Of a stretch of 64,000 nt of DNA, positions 11,209 to 21,799 are shown piece after piece. A model generated the notes under the pieces. That model made no database searches. It was not told where the DNA came from and saw only the letters and a list, made by a program, of their open reading frames with translations. This DNA is from Prillingera fragicola (taxonomy: Eukaryota; Basidiomycota; Tremellomycetes; Trichosporonales; Trichosporonaceae). The DNA lies in the NCBI GenBank assembly GCA_002335605.1, contig BEDY01000006.1:1302001-1366000 (forward strand), written 5' to 3'. Both the position numbers and the translations under genes were made by a program. Each line of letters starts with the position of its first letter. Position 1 is the stretch's first letter.

Positions 11209-12360
11209 ATGACCAAGCTCATTGCTCTCGCCGGCCTGGTTGCCATCGCCGCTCCCCTCGCTGCTGCCGCCCCCACCCCAGAGGCTGAGGCCCAAGGCAG
11301 CAGCTGGTGGTCGTACAACTCCTGGGGTAACCGTGGCCAGAACGGCCAGAACGGTCAGAACGGCGGTAACGGTCAGAACGGCCAGAATGGCGGCAACGGC
11401 CAGTCGTCCTCGGACTGCACCTACCGCTACGACTACCGCACCCACAAGTGGACGGTTACCGGCGACTCGCGCCGGTGCCATGACGCTTGGTGGGGCCAGC
11501 CCGGTGACGACGAGGAGAGCCAGCCCGAGACCCCCGAGGTCCCTGCTGTCGAGCAGCCCAAGCCCTCTGCCTCGCCGTCGGTGAAGCCTCCTGTCGAGCA
11601 GCCCAAGCCCTCTGCCTCGCCTTCGGTGAAGCCTCCTGTCGAGCAGCCCAAGCCCTCTGCCTCGCCTTCGGTCAAGCCTTCTGTCGAGCAGCCCAAGCCT
11701 TCGCCCTCGGCGTCGCCTTCCCCCACTCCCTCGGCGTCGCTTCCTCCCGTCCTGATTGCCTCGGACCCCGCCCCCTCGGCGTCGGCGGCCCCTCCCGCGG
11801 GTAACGGCGCTGCCCCCTCGGCGCCCACCATCCCCCAGCCCCCGACCAACCTCCTCCTCCCCAAGAACCCCTCGGCCGAGGACATTGCGGGCACCTCTGA
11901 TGTTTCCAAGTGGATTCTCGAGTACCACAACAAGTTCCGTGCCCAGTACGGTGCTCCCCCGCTCACCTGGAACCCAACCTCGGCCAAGAGGTCGCACGAC
12001 TGGACCAAGCAGTGCAAGTGGGAGCACATGGGCGCCGACAACCTCTCGCAGGCGTGGTCGTCGGTCGCTACCCAGCAGTGGACCCCCAATGACATGCTCG
12101 ACGGCTGGGCCAACGAGTACAAGGACTTCCCCTTCAACGACCCCAACTCGGCTTGGTACTACCAGTCTCCTCAGCCCATGGTCGGACACTTTTCAGCAAT
12201 GGTCTGGAAGGCGTCCACCACCCTCGGCTGCGGCTGGACATACGACTGCCCCGCCGACCAGGGCATGAAGGCAAAGGTCTACCTGACCTGCGTGTACGAT
12301 TCGCCCCCCAACTACCAGGGCCAGTACGTCGAGAACGTCGGCAAGCTCCAGGCCGTCTAG
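11209..12360 (+). CDS. Secreted CAP-superfamily (SCP/PR-1-like) protein with Pro/Ser repeat linker
   Basis: 383 aa from the ATG at 11209; an in-frame upstream TTG is not a likely start. Residues 1 to about 21 form a typical signal peptide (M-T-K-L-I-A-L-A-G-L followed by an Ala-rich end). Next come an Asn/Gly/Gln-rich repeat, a small Cys-containing segment, and a Pro/Ser linker built of 15-residue units (E-Q-P-K-P-S-A-S-P-S-V-K). The C-terminal 150 residues are a CAP domain, with the expected H-N-K-F-R, W-E-H-M-G-A-D-N-L, G-H-F-S-A-M-V-W-K and an L-T-C-V-Y-D ending. CAP proteins of fungi are secreted and often bind sterols or lipids. The ligand here is not inferable. The linker suggests a wall-associated or extended extracellular position. 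Confidence 0.9.
   Translation: MTKLIALAGLVAIAAPLAAAAPTPEAEAQGSSWWSYNSWGNRGQNGQNGQNGGNGQNGQNGGNGQSSSDCTYRYDYRTHKWTVTGDSRRCHDAWWGQPGDDEESQPETPEVPAVEQPKPSASPSVKPPVEQPKPSASPSVKPPVEQPKPSASPSVKPSVEQPKPSPSASPSPTPSASLPPVLIASDPAPSASAAPPAGNGAAPSAPTIPQPPTNLLLPKNPSAEDIAGTSDVSKWILEYHNKFRAQYGAPPLTWNPTSAKRSHDWTKQCKWEHMGADNLSQAWSSVATQQWTPNDMLDGWANEYKDFPFNDPNSAWYYQSPQPMVGHFSAMVWKASTTLGCGWTYDCPADQGMKAKVYLTCVYDSPPNYQGQYVENVGKLQAV
11548..11709 (+). repeat. 45-bp coding minisatellite in the CAP gene linker
   Basis: Three near-identical 45-bp units (11548-11592, 11593-11637, 11638-11682) and a partial fourth encode 15-residue V-E-Q-P-K-P-S-A-S-P-S-V-K-P-P type repeats. Units differ mostly by single silent changes, which suggests recent expansion. 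Confidence 0.9.
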
Positions 12361-13760
12361 ATGTCTCAGCTCTCGAGTTTATAGAGTCGCTGGTCGACGC
12401 CCGCCCAGGTGGCATCGGTGCTGCTAGTTGGCATCGTATGTGATTGTTTTGTCCTAGCATGAGCATAAACAAAGTCTACTCATCGTTGCATCTCTTTGGT
12501 ACACTGAAAGGAAAGCCTGACTGCGCGAACACGCAAAACACGTCTGATGCATCCATTCGTAATGTACTAAACCTTCAAGTGTTCTCAAGCTGCGCACAGT
12601 TCCAAGGGACAGAAGAGTGGCAGTCACCACGAGAGATGCCGACCGCCTCGATTTCCTACAGCATGTCGTCCACTTGCTAATATTCTGAGCACATATCCAG
12701 CGTACCCAAGATCTGCAAACCAGCAAACAACACATAGCCTCACCCACTCACTCAGCCCATAACCAACTCGTGAAGCACAACCGAAACGTCCTCGAGCACA
12801 ACCAACCCATCAACCATGCAAAACGCACACGCAAACGCGTAAGACCACCCTCAAACCCCTGGATGCCGTTACCACCGACCAGACGAGGCCCTAGAAGAAC
12901 GCGACGAGCATGTCGTTCAGCAGGGCTTTGAACGAATCCAGGAGTGTGCCTGGAGCGTTGTCGTCCGCGAGTTTCAAGTTTTAAACGACTTCTTTGCCGT
13001 TGGGTGAGTGCTTCGCGGTGGTGACGGTTAGGCTTGGACAAGATTGAGGGTTGGACATGTGGAGCAGAGTCTGACGACACCGTGATCGACCACGGGAGGA
13101 GATGTGGAGCACAAAACAATATTTAAGTGTGGAAAACTGGCGAAGGTCTTCCCGTGCCCATCGTGTGGCTACCTGTTGATGTATGACGGCGGCCGAGCAC
13201 CGGGAAGACCAACTGCGCACTCGCTGTTCCGTTCTCGAGAAGAAGGAGAAACGGGTTCATCTTCCGCGATATCCAATGGCTGACAGGTCGACGCGGTCTA
13301 GGACGAGCACCTCGCCATTCCTCCGACTGGCCGCACGGGACGGCTGTACGCTTCATCTACTTGTTGCTGCGCTTCGAGCGGAAAGTCAACATTGATTGAG
13401 GGGTTGCCGATGCGCAAAGTTTGCCCAATGTTGACGGCAGGAGTTCATCTCGGGGTGGTGGATCTCGAGGTCCAGAGGCACAAGGTACTTGCCACCAGCT
13501 ACGGTGTCCGTCTCAACGACGGGTGTGCTTGATTGGACTCGAGGGGTGTTCGTTGTGGGATCGTGGGATTATTGCTGGCAGTAGCTTTCGGTGCGGTGAA
13601 TCGTCCATGAGTGTCATGGCGTGCACTTAGCCCGCAGCAGTCAGTACCACTCTCACTTGGTGACGACAACCAGAAAATGACAAGACGCACTCTCACTTGG
13701 TGACGCCACGACCAGAAATGACCAGACGTGTGACATCTCTACACCAATGCAACCGAAGCC
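12361..13760. other. Convergent intergenic stretch, 1.4 kb
   Basis: No gene was recognised. It contains the 40-bp tandem duplication listed separately. The remaining sequence shows no RNA-gene or mobile-element signature. Confidence 0.45.
13648..13728. repeat. 40/41-bp tandem duplication
   Basis: Two adjacent copies (13648-13687 and 13688-13728) start with CACTCTCACTTGGTGACG and end in GACG. They differ by a few substitutions and a small indel. The repeat lies 3' of the acyl-CoA dehydrogenase gene. Confidence 0.85.
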
Positions 13761-15208
13761 CTAGTAACTCCTTGGCAAATCCAGCACACGCTCACTAACA
13801 AAGTTCAAGACCATCTCCCTACTAACCGGCGCAATGCGGTTGACAAGACACTCGCGGAAGTATCGCTCCACATCATACTCTGCAGCGTACCCCATACCGC
13901 CATGAGTGAGGATTGCCCGCTCACACGCGGTGAACGCAGCCTCGGCGGCCAAGTACTTTGCCATGTTGGCCGCGACGCCGACTGCCTCGGGCTTGATGCT
14001 CTTGTCGGTCTGGCTGGCGTCGTACAGCCGTGTGGCGTGGTAGGTCGCCAGCGCTGCTGCGTGCAGGTTCATTGCGACGTCGGCTAGCGGGTGGGCGATG
14101 CCTTGGTTTTGGCCGATGGGGCGGTTGAACACTACGCGCTCCCTGCAGAGTCAGCGCTGTCCTTGCGTGCTGGGGAGGACTCACTTGGCATACTGCGCCG
14201 ACTTGCCCAACGCTGCGTAGCCGAGTCCCAGCGCCTCGGCGGCGATCAGGCATCGCTCGGCGTTCATGCCGTGCAGCACCATGCGGAATCCCTTTCCACG
14301 CCCAGCGTCACCGCCCAGCATACTGTCGGCGGGGACAATGTAGTTGTCGAAAAACACCTGGTTGGCGTCCACGCCGCGACCGCCCATCTTGGTGATACGC
14401 TGCAGCTCGAGGCCGTTGGCGCTCTTGTCCATTGGGATGGCGAACAAGGAGAGCGCGTCCGTCTTCTTAGTCCCCTCTGGCTCGGTGCGGGCGAGGAGCA
14501 TCATGACGCTCGCCTCCTGTGCGCAGGTGATCCAGATCTTTTGGCCCGTGATGCTCCAGCTCCCGTCCTCGAGGCGCGTGGCCTGGGTCGACAAGTCGAG
14601 CGTGTTGAGGCCCGCGTTCGGCTCGGTCACGCCAAAGCATGTACGCCACTGGCCGCCGACAATCTTGGGAATGATGTCGCCGCGCTGCTCGGTCGTGCCA
14701 AAGATGGAGAGAGGTTGCGTTGCGTACACGTTTGCGTGGATCGACTGCGCGCCTTGCATGCCTGTTTGTGTCAGCTGTGTGTTGCGGTGTGTGGCTCGCG
14801 TAAGCCAGGCGGGTGCAGCTGGGCACGCGATGGCCGGATAGACTTACCAGCACCACTCTCAGCGATAGTCTGCATCATGATGGCAGCCTCCCCAATCCCC
14901 AGTCCGCTACCGCCAAACTTTTCCGGAAGCGCAATACCAAGCCAGCCACCGTCGGCCATGGCTTTGTGAAAGTCTTTGGGGTCGGTGGCAGTCTGATCGC
15001 GCTCCTGCCAGTACGAGTTTGGGAACTGGGAGCAGACCTCGGCGACGGCCTCGCGTACTTCAAGCTGGGACTCGTTTAGAATTGACGTGTCCATGAGGGA
15101 CGCGCCGCCGCGGGCTGTCGCAAAGGTGCGCCTTGCTGCGACATGGGTCAGGGATGACGCGGGGTGGAGGCGTGTGAGGAGCCTGAGGGGGTGGGTGACC
15201 TGGCGCAT
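13761..15208 (-). CDS. Mitochondrial acyl-CoA dehydrogenase
   Basis: Three exons: 15208-14848, 14761-14185 and 14142-13761 (introns 86 and 42 nt), 439 aa. The N-terminus (M-R-Q-V-T-H-P-L-R-L then R-R-T-F-A-T) is Arg/Ser-rich and acid-free, a typical mitochondrial presequence. The body is a full acyl-CoA dehydrogenase: A-E-S-G-A-G, C-F-G-V-T-E-P-N-A-G, G-Q-K-I-W-I-T for FAD and substrate binding, then F-N-R-P-I-G-Q-N-Q-G. The usual C-terminal Y-E-G-T catalytic segment is replaced by R-I-A-P-V-S-R-E-M. A glutamate in N-A-E-R at about residue 289 sits where isovaleryl-CoA and long-chain dehydrogenases place the catalytic base. It diverges from the Zn2Cys6 regulator across a 496-bp region with two CACGTG sites. 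The chain length of its substrate is not readable. Confidence 0.92.
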
Positions 15209-15704
15209 TGCTAGGATTTGTGTGGGCGACAGAGAGAGAAAATGAGGAGGGAGAGACGTGTCTGCTAGGTGTTGATAAAGGCGAGTCCAGAGACGGAGAC
15301 GGCGATGAGAATGGGTCGAGATTGCGGATCGACAGATGATGAAGAGCGAGTGAGAATCCGAAACCCGGAATTGTAGATGCCGAGCCCGGTCCGGTAAGAT
15401 CCGGCGGAGAAGCAACGGAATCAAAGCCGCGTGGTTGTGTCTTTGGTGAGAGCGGGAGTATTTTCACGTGCGTTCCACGTGATTCTCGGTGTGCCTTCGG
15501 CTTCTGGATTTGCCGGGTGTAGACTGTTCCCCCATGGTGCTCCTCGTTGCAACATTGCTCTCTCTCTCTCTGTCGCTGTCTGCTGCTAGATTACTGCTCT
15601 CTTTCTCCCTAGAATCCTCTCGTGGCATCCCCATCCACACCCTCCTCCTCCTCCTCCCGGCCCTGTAGCAGCGTAGCAGCTGCTCAGTATACCCAACAAC
15701 AGGG
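15209..15704. promoter_or_regulatory. Divergent promoter between acyl-CoA dehydrogenase and Zn2Cys6 regulator
   Basis: 496 bp shared by two divergently transcribed genes. It contains two CACGTG palindromes 11 bp apart (15465-15470 and 15476-15481), a CT repeat at about 15556-15572 and a CTC/CCT tract near 15640-15657 in the presumed leader of the regulator. Shared control is an inference from geometry. Confidence 0.45.
15465..15481. promoter_or_regulatory. Paired CACGTG (E-box-like) sites
   Basis: Two exact CACGTG hexamers separated by 5 bp. This is the core recognised by fungal bHLH proteins (Cbf1/Pho4/SREBP type). Binding is not shown. Confidence 0.4.
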
Positions 15705-18571
15705 ATGTCTCAATCACCAACAGCCTCCACGTCTGGACAGCAGCAACACCCATACAAGAAAAGGCCATATGCCAAAGCCTGCCTCGTACGTCGTCGTCCT
15801 CTGGCATCCGTCATCCCACATCAATCCGACTTGCACTGATGCACACAGGCATGCAAGGCTCGCAAGATCCGATGCCGTGACATAGAGGACCCTCCGTGCA
15901 AGAACTGCCGCACAGCTCGCATCCCCTGCGAGCTGCCCTCGCGCCCCGTCAGGCAACGCAGGGTGCAGGTGCCCAAAGCAGAGGATGGCGCAGGTGCACT
16001 CGCACTCGTGCCCAGTGGGTCTGGGTCGCGCGAAGTTGGACAGTCTTCGCAACACCCGACTGTGACCGTCTCGGCGTCAGCGTTTGCATCCATGCAGCGC
16101 CGATTGGCACGGTTGGAGGCCACATTGCATCTTCCGCCATTGTCGCCTGACTCGCCCGAAATCCTGCTCCACGGCCGCCGGCTGCTGGGTAGTACCGACC
16201 GGCGCGCAAGCCGAGGGGATCACGACGGGGATGACGATATGAAGACGGACGCGAGCGATGGCGCGAGCGACGCCGGCGGGGCGCACGGCGACATGGATCC
16301 ACCGCGCTTTGCGCTAGGTGGAGAAGAACAAAACGTATATCATGGCGAAACGAGCATGTACGACGAACCGCCGCAGTCGTACACCGACCCCTCACCACAA
16401 ACAAACCCAAGCACGGGCTCTCACCTACCACGAATCGACGCGAGTAATTGGACTGAACACGATATCCGGTCGCTTACCCGGCTGCGACACAAGTATGCGA
16501 CGCCAGAGGAGGGCGAGGCGCTGGTGGATGCTTATTTCTGCTGGGCGAGTCCGACGTACGCCGTTGTCAACAGGACGTTGTTTCTGCGTGAGTCTCGGTT
16601 GATGGTCGTCGTCGTGGGCGGCGTAGCTCGGGGGTTTGCGTGGCTAGTGTCGGGAACAGGGTGGGAATCCCAGGCGCGCACTGGCACTGTCCATGGCAGC
16701 ACGCCAAGTCCATCATGCCGATGAGCACGGGCAGTGCAATTGACCTTGGCGGCATGGGGCAGTCGCGGGAGTGGGTTGAGTGCTCTGGGACCGTCCCATG
16801 CATAGCGTCCTGCAAACAGTTCAAAGCATCATGGCAAAGCTAACTCTACAGGTGACATGGCCATCAACGGCCCTTACTTCTCGGACCTGCTCCTTCTAGC
16901 GGTCTACCTTTCTGGTCTCCGCTTCTCTCCCAACCTCGACGCACAAGCGCGTGCAGACATGTCAAAGCAGTACATGGGCATTTTCTACGCCATGTTTGTG
17001 GACGAGCTTGCAAAACCGACTACAATTGTCACGGCACGTGCGTAACCCCAACACAGGCTGGGCGCTGATGAGTGCAGAGGCGCTCCTGACTCTGGCCGGG
17101 CGAATGGTAGCAGTTGGCGAAATGACCCAGGCTTGGTTGTTTACTGGTTTGGGCATTCGCATGATCCAGGACGTGGGTACAGAATCGCGCGCTGCGCTGA
17201 CAAGGTAGCTCGGTATCCACCTGGCCATTGAGGAGCCGAGTCTAGACTCGCATATTGAGCCCGAGATTCGCGACATCCGCGTACGACTGTACTGGAGCGC
17301 TTATTGCTGGGACAAGACATTGTCGCTTGGAATGGGCCGTGAACCGGCGCTCACTTGTCGGCCCGAGAGGATTCCGGATGTCATACTAAACGACGCAGAA
17401 GACGATTGGGAGTGGAAGCCGTACTTTCCTACTGGAGGGAACTTGGATCTCGTTCTGTAAGTTTACATCGTTGCGTTGAGCTAACGCCAGACGCTACCCC
17501 CCAACGACGTCGATGACAAACTTTGTCCTCCGCTTCTCGTCCAAGCTCAACATCATCCTCGACTCGATCCTTGTCAACATGTACTCTCCGCACCGGCCTG
17601 AAGCGCGCAGCACGACCTTTATTCGACGCTGCGACGAGCGCCTGCGTGCGTGGCGGCACGAGCTGCCTGCAGTCATCAAGCTTGATTCCACCAACCTACC
17701 AGAGTTCTGCCCGCCAACCAACATTACCGTCCTCAACCTGCTCTACCACGTCACGCGCATTCTCCTGTACCGCCCACTCCTGCGTAACCAGCCCGCGGGT
17801 GTGACAACTTCCTCACTCGAAGTCTGCCGCGCCAGCGCAATGGACATTCACGAAATCCTCTCCCTCTGGGGCAGGACTTTTGGAAATGTCAACATGGTCT
17901 ACTTGATAATGTACTGCACCTTTGTCGCAGCCGGTGTAGACGTCATCCTCCTGCGCATTGGCGACGCGACGATGCGCGACGAAGCACTCAAGCGCATTCA
18001 CCTCTCCCTCGCAATCCTAGAACGAGCCTCTGCCCAAGGCCCAGGCATCCGCCGCGGAATCTCAATCATCGCATCCCAACTGCAAGCAGCCATGCCCCAC
18101 GCCCCCTCCTCCATGGACAGGTTTACCGAATCCTCCCTCCGCCACGCGCCCATGGGCGCCAACCCGGCCCTAGGCCTCTCCACCGGTCCGCAGCGACAGG
18201 GCGGCGCAATGGGCGAGCCCTTTGACTCGTTTGCCGCCTCGTGCGCACCGGGTCGTGTCGTTCCCCCGAGCTTTTCGCCCAACGACTCGAACGCAGGCTC
18301 GGCAGGCCCCTCGGGCCCGGCATCAGGCGGGGTTCCAGGCTCGACCACGGGCCCAGAAGAGGTCTTTTCTTCTGCCTCGGGCCTGCTGTCGAACCGCGGC
18401 CGCGGCGGCGCCATCAGCCTTGGAGGCATTGTGGGGGCGCCAAACCCCTTGTTTGCCGATCCGCTCAGCCAGCAGGCGCTTGCCGACTTGCTGGGCGAGG
18501 CGGCGGTGGGGACTGATGATCCGTTTGCGTTCTTGAGTGGAGAGGGGTGGGATGAGGTTATGCTGCAGTAG
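15705..18571 (+). CDS. Zn(II)2Cys6 transcription factor with fungal-specific regulatory domain
   Basis: Six exons: 15705-15785, 15849-16587, 16852-17037, 17078-17172, 17209-17456, 17491-18571, giving 809 aa. The first intron falls between the first two cysteines. Splicing yields C-x2-C-x6-C-x7-C-x2-C-x6-C at residues 26-54 with K-A-R-K-I-R-C, a complete binuclear zinc cluster. The fungal_trans middle domain runs from about 270 to 560. The 40- and 36-nt introns (17038-17077, 17173-17208) were chosen because they restore T-I-V-T-A-Q-A-L-L-T-L and I-R-M-I-Q-D-L-G-I-H, then R-V-R-L-Y-W-S-A-Y and L-G-R/M-G-R-E-P-A-L type segments of that domain. The C-terminus is Gly/Ser/Pro-rich. It is a nuclear DNA-binding regulator whose target is unknown. 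The divergent acyl-CoA dehydrogenase is a reasonable candidate target. Confidence 0.92.
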
Positions 18572-19277
18572 GGCCGGGCGGGCTGCTGAGCACGTAGAGT
18601 GGAGGCGAGAGAGGAGGGAAGTGCTCTGAGGAAGTGAGGCACGAGGGTGACATTGGAGGAGGTTTGTAGCCGCTAGATGTGATTTAGTGTACACATGTGA
18701 CTATCAGCGCGCACAACTACCAGACATTGAGAAATGGGTCAAGGGCAGAGCGGTACTCGGGGCGACTGGCGCTTCCTTTTCCCACCTCGTGGCACGACAG
18801 GTTTGGCCACCTGGCGCAGTCTATCGTCAGCCTCTTCCACAAAAGAGACCCACGGCCCCCATCCCTCGTAGTAAGCAAGCATTGCCCTGGGCGTGGCTTG
18901 CCAAGCAGGTGCCGGGCTACACAGCCTACGCCACCCGCAAGGGACTTTTGAAGGTCATTGTGGACACGAGCACCCCCCCACGTCCAGAGCCTTTCGGTGT
19001 AGAAGTCCCTCGGACTAAGCAGCCACTCGGAAACTACCTGGAGCCTGGTTCGGGCCCCCGCGACACACAGACTGCCAAAGCTGTCAAGGGCTTCCTGTGG
19101 GACAGTGAACGGCGCACCTCATGTACCAAATTTAGGCGCGCCCTTGGGGAGAGGTCGTCTTGGTCCCCGGATGAGTGGTTCAGGCGGCCCGAGCGCACTG
19201 CATGGCTCCGCAGCGAGTGCCCGGCCTACACCACGGGGGAGGGGAGACACAACCTCGCCCCATCCTGCCTTTTCTCG
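18572..19277. other. Gene-free stretch with a long ATG-less frame
   Basis: A plus-strand frame stays open from about 18687 to 19454 but has no internal ATG except its last codon, and its composition is unlike the neighbouring genes. I see no protein that can be supported. Confidence 0.4.
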
Positions 19278-19620
19278 TCAGCTGTATCCTCGCACGAGAG
19301 CTGGCATGAGAATAGTGACCCAGATGACGCCTTGGTCGTCCCTCTCCACCTCCTTAGCCAGCTCTTCCCAGTTTGGCACGCTGGTGTAGCGAACTGGAAC
19401 GGAGTCGATGGAGGCTTGGGGTTCCCGGATCGAGGAGAACAGTGGTTGATGTGAAGGCGAAGAGGACGATGAGGTCAGTTGTATTGTCGGAGTGTGCTTT
19501 GAGGGCCAGTTGCTGCGTCGCGCTCAGTGTTGACTGTATCAGCTCACGCAGCAACTGCCGCACAGTATACGTATTAGCATGCGACTTGACCTGGACATTG
19601 AGAGAATGGAGTAAAATCAT
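19278..19620 (-). other. Possible coding fragment on the minus strand, structure unresolved
   Basis: Two overlapping minus-strand frames look coding. From an ATG at 19620, one frame reads R-Q-L-L-R-E-L-I-Q-S-T-L-S-A-T-Q-Q and then D-L-I-V-L-F-A-F-T. Another frame (19523-19278) reads S-V-P-N-W-E-E-L-A-K-E-V-E followed by G-V-I-W-V-T-I-L-M and ends in TGA at 19278-19280. A CTAAT branch-like sequence and GT..AG pairs exist upstream, but no arrangement joins the two frames cleanly. It may be a small gene with an intron I have not placed, or a decayed gene with a frameshift. No family is recognised. Confidence 0.3.
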
Positions 19621-19912
19621 TTTGAGCGTTGTCGTAATTTTTTTAATTAATTATGCCACTCTCTGGTCCATGTCACGCAGTCACAGCATGACCTTGGAGG
19701 TTTCCATTCGTCTCAGTTCCGGCCTTGATGCAAGACGACCTTGTCTAGTAGCTCAAGTACCTTCTGTTTGTGGATAGTTGCATACCTCAGCACAGCACGC
19801 CAGCTTGGTCTTTGGGTGTGCACCAAGCTGAAAGCCCAGTCAATCACTTTGAACATGCTTATTTCCACCCTGGTTCAAATACACAACATGCATGTTCTCT
19901 TTCGCCCACCCA

Positions 19913-21094
19913 CTAGACAAGGGTAGCACTAGCCTTCATCCCAACCTTCCCCCCCTGCATGACATCCATCTGCACAAGCTGTCCACCGTCCTTGACACCG
20001 CGGGCATAGAGCGTAATCTCCTTGTTGACGTACATGGGCGACGTGGCGCGGTATTCAAACTTTTGCAGCGTCCGACCCGACTCCTTTGCCAGCGATTCTG
20101 CCAGCTCGACGAGGAGGGAGGCGTTCATTGGGCCATGGACGACCTGAGTGTCGTTGTCAGTTGGCTGAAGATCAGCAGCAGCGGCCGACTCACAAGGTCA
20201 GGGTGGCCCTCCACCGCGCGCGTCCACTCAATGTCGTAGTGGATCCGGTGTGCGTTGTAGGTGAGTGCCGAGAAACGGAAGAGGAGCGGCGCAGAGGGAA
20301 TGTAGCTCCAGATGGCGTCTGCGGGGGCTGGCTCGGTGGGAGCTGCGGCATCAGCTCTCAATCACCTCACGGAAGGCTGAGCCCCAGCACCTCTTCAGAC
20401 TCACCAGCTGCCGCCGCCTTGGATGTGTTGGTGACAATCTTCCTAAACACATGATTCCTAATCTCCTTGACAGCCCAGTCCCCCTCAGGGTTGTCTCCCG
20501 GGAAGAAGGTCTTTTCCTGCTGCACAAACAGCATGCCCGACTTGAAGTCCACCTTGCCCACACGCGTCGACTCGGTGACATGCTCGCCAATCTTGAGCTG
20601 CACGTCCGGGTTCCACTCAAACGAGCCGCCAGCCCACATACGCCGGAGGTAGGGCTCGGGCGCGTTGTATTCCTGCGCGCGGGTTAGCTTATTGAGTCTC
20701 GGCAAGTACACCTCCTCCTGCCACAACTGCGCAGAAGGCTACTCACAGTCGACGTCCCGTCCTCCCCCAGCTGATCCAGCCTCGGCGTAGGCATGAAGTA
20801 CAGCAAGTGATGGGCCTTGGGCAGCGCCTCCCCCTCGCCCACAAGCGGGAGGGCATACCTGCTCCCCTCGAGGCGGATCGGGAGGGTAGTCTGGAGCTGA
20901 TTCGTGCGCTCCAAGTGCAGATTGTCGTGTCGCAGCACTGGCGGCGCGGCCGTGAGTGTGTCGATCCATGACTGGACTTCGGCGGGGGGTGCGGGGCGGG
21001 TGGTCGAGTTGAAGCGCTGGCTCAGCGCCGCGCGGGGTGTCGCTGCTGCGAGGGTTGGGCGGGCGATGGATATGAGTGACCTGCGGAGAAGCAT
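19913..21094 (-). CDS. Mitochondrial 3-hydroxyacyl-thioester dehydratase (HTD2/MaoC hotdog type)
   Basis: Four exons: 21094-20747, 20672-20405, 20342-20194 and 20143-19913, giving 331 aa. Introns are 74, 62 and 50 nt, two with CTAAC or CTGAT branch points. The N-terminus (M-L-L-R-R-S-L-I-S-I-A-R-P-T-L then R-F-N-S-T-T-R) is a mitochondrial presequence. An N-terminal MaoC-like half contains R-R-M-W-A-G-G-S. The C-terminal half carries F-R-F-S-A-L-T-Y-N-A-H-R-I-H-Y-D, the hydratase signature with the catalytic Asn/His region, then V-V-H-G-P. Fungal proteins of this layout are the type 2 dehydratase of mitochondrial fatty acid synthesis, needed for lipoate. The related mesaconyl-C4-CoA hydratases have the same fold, so substrate identity is less sure than the family. 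Confidence 0.88.
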
Positions 21095-21799
21095 AGCTGC
21101 TGTGTTGTGCTTGGTGTGGAAGGCTTGAGATGGTAAAGTCGCGTGAGATTGTGGTGGTCGGTCAGACTTGATGTGTAGTGATCAGGAATTGGCTCGGCAT
21201 CTCTGATACCGAGACCCGGGTTGCCGAACTTTGTGCTCATGTTCGTCTCAGCCGGACAGCCGTCGTCCCGATGCTCATGCTCTCTCTGTCTGCTGGCTTC
21301 GCCAGGCGTGTGCATTCAGAGATGCGAGAGTCCCCGAGATCTGAAACAGATCAAGGCCGCAGCAGATTGTAGACGGTGGGGAGGGAGGTTCGCTGATACA
21401 ACCTCCAGTTCTAAAATCCGCCAGCCCCCTCTTAGGTGCTCAAGCCCAGTGTAGTCTTCATGCCCAAGGCGAGCTACAACAGACTGAACGCATAGATGAC
21501 AAAACGGCCTATGCATGGCAAAGTACAAATCAACTGAACGCCAACACCCCACACACTACGACCTGTTAAGGATATTTACGCAGGAAACCCTGACACACGC
21601 ACGCACTTGTAGACAGTGTACGCAGCGCGAAAGCCACAATAAATGCAACTCCGCAGAGCAGCATATTCTATAAGTTGTGTCTTGTTCTAGTCTACGGAAG
21701 ACTAGCTAGTTATCCCCAGTACTCGAGCGTCAGCACGGTCGCGGGCACCGCGTGCGCCGTCTCCCCGTCTGTGGAGGGAGCGAGGGCACTCTAAACCTT
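21095..21799. other. Intergenic stretch, 0.7 kb
   Basis: The 5' flank of the dehydratase gene and the 3' flank of the permease gene. Nothing further was recognised. Confidence 0.45.

Noticed and set aside
10984..12189. 401-codon minus-strand frame over the CAP gene
   Set aside because: It is an Arg/Gly-rich antisense of the Pro/Ser repeats of the CAP gene.
17038..17056. A 19-nt intron in the transcription factor gene
   Set aside because: It keeps the frame but is too short for splicing. The 40-nt alternative has a perfect CTGAT branch point and restores the conserved T-A-Q-A-L-L-T-L segment.
18687..19454. 255-codon open frame on the plus strand
   Set aside because: It starts at GTG, has no internal ATG except the last codon, no splice acceptor that links it upstream, and composition unlike nearby genes.
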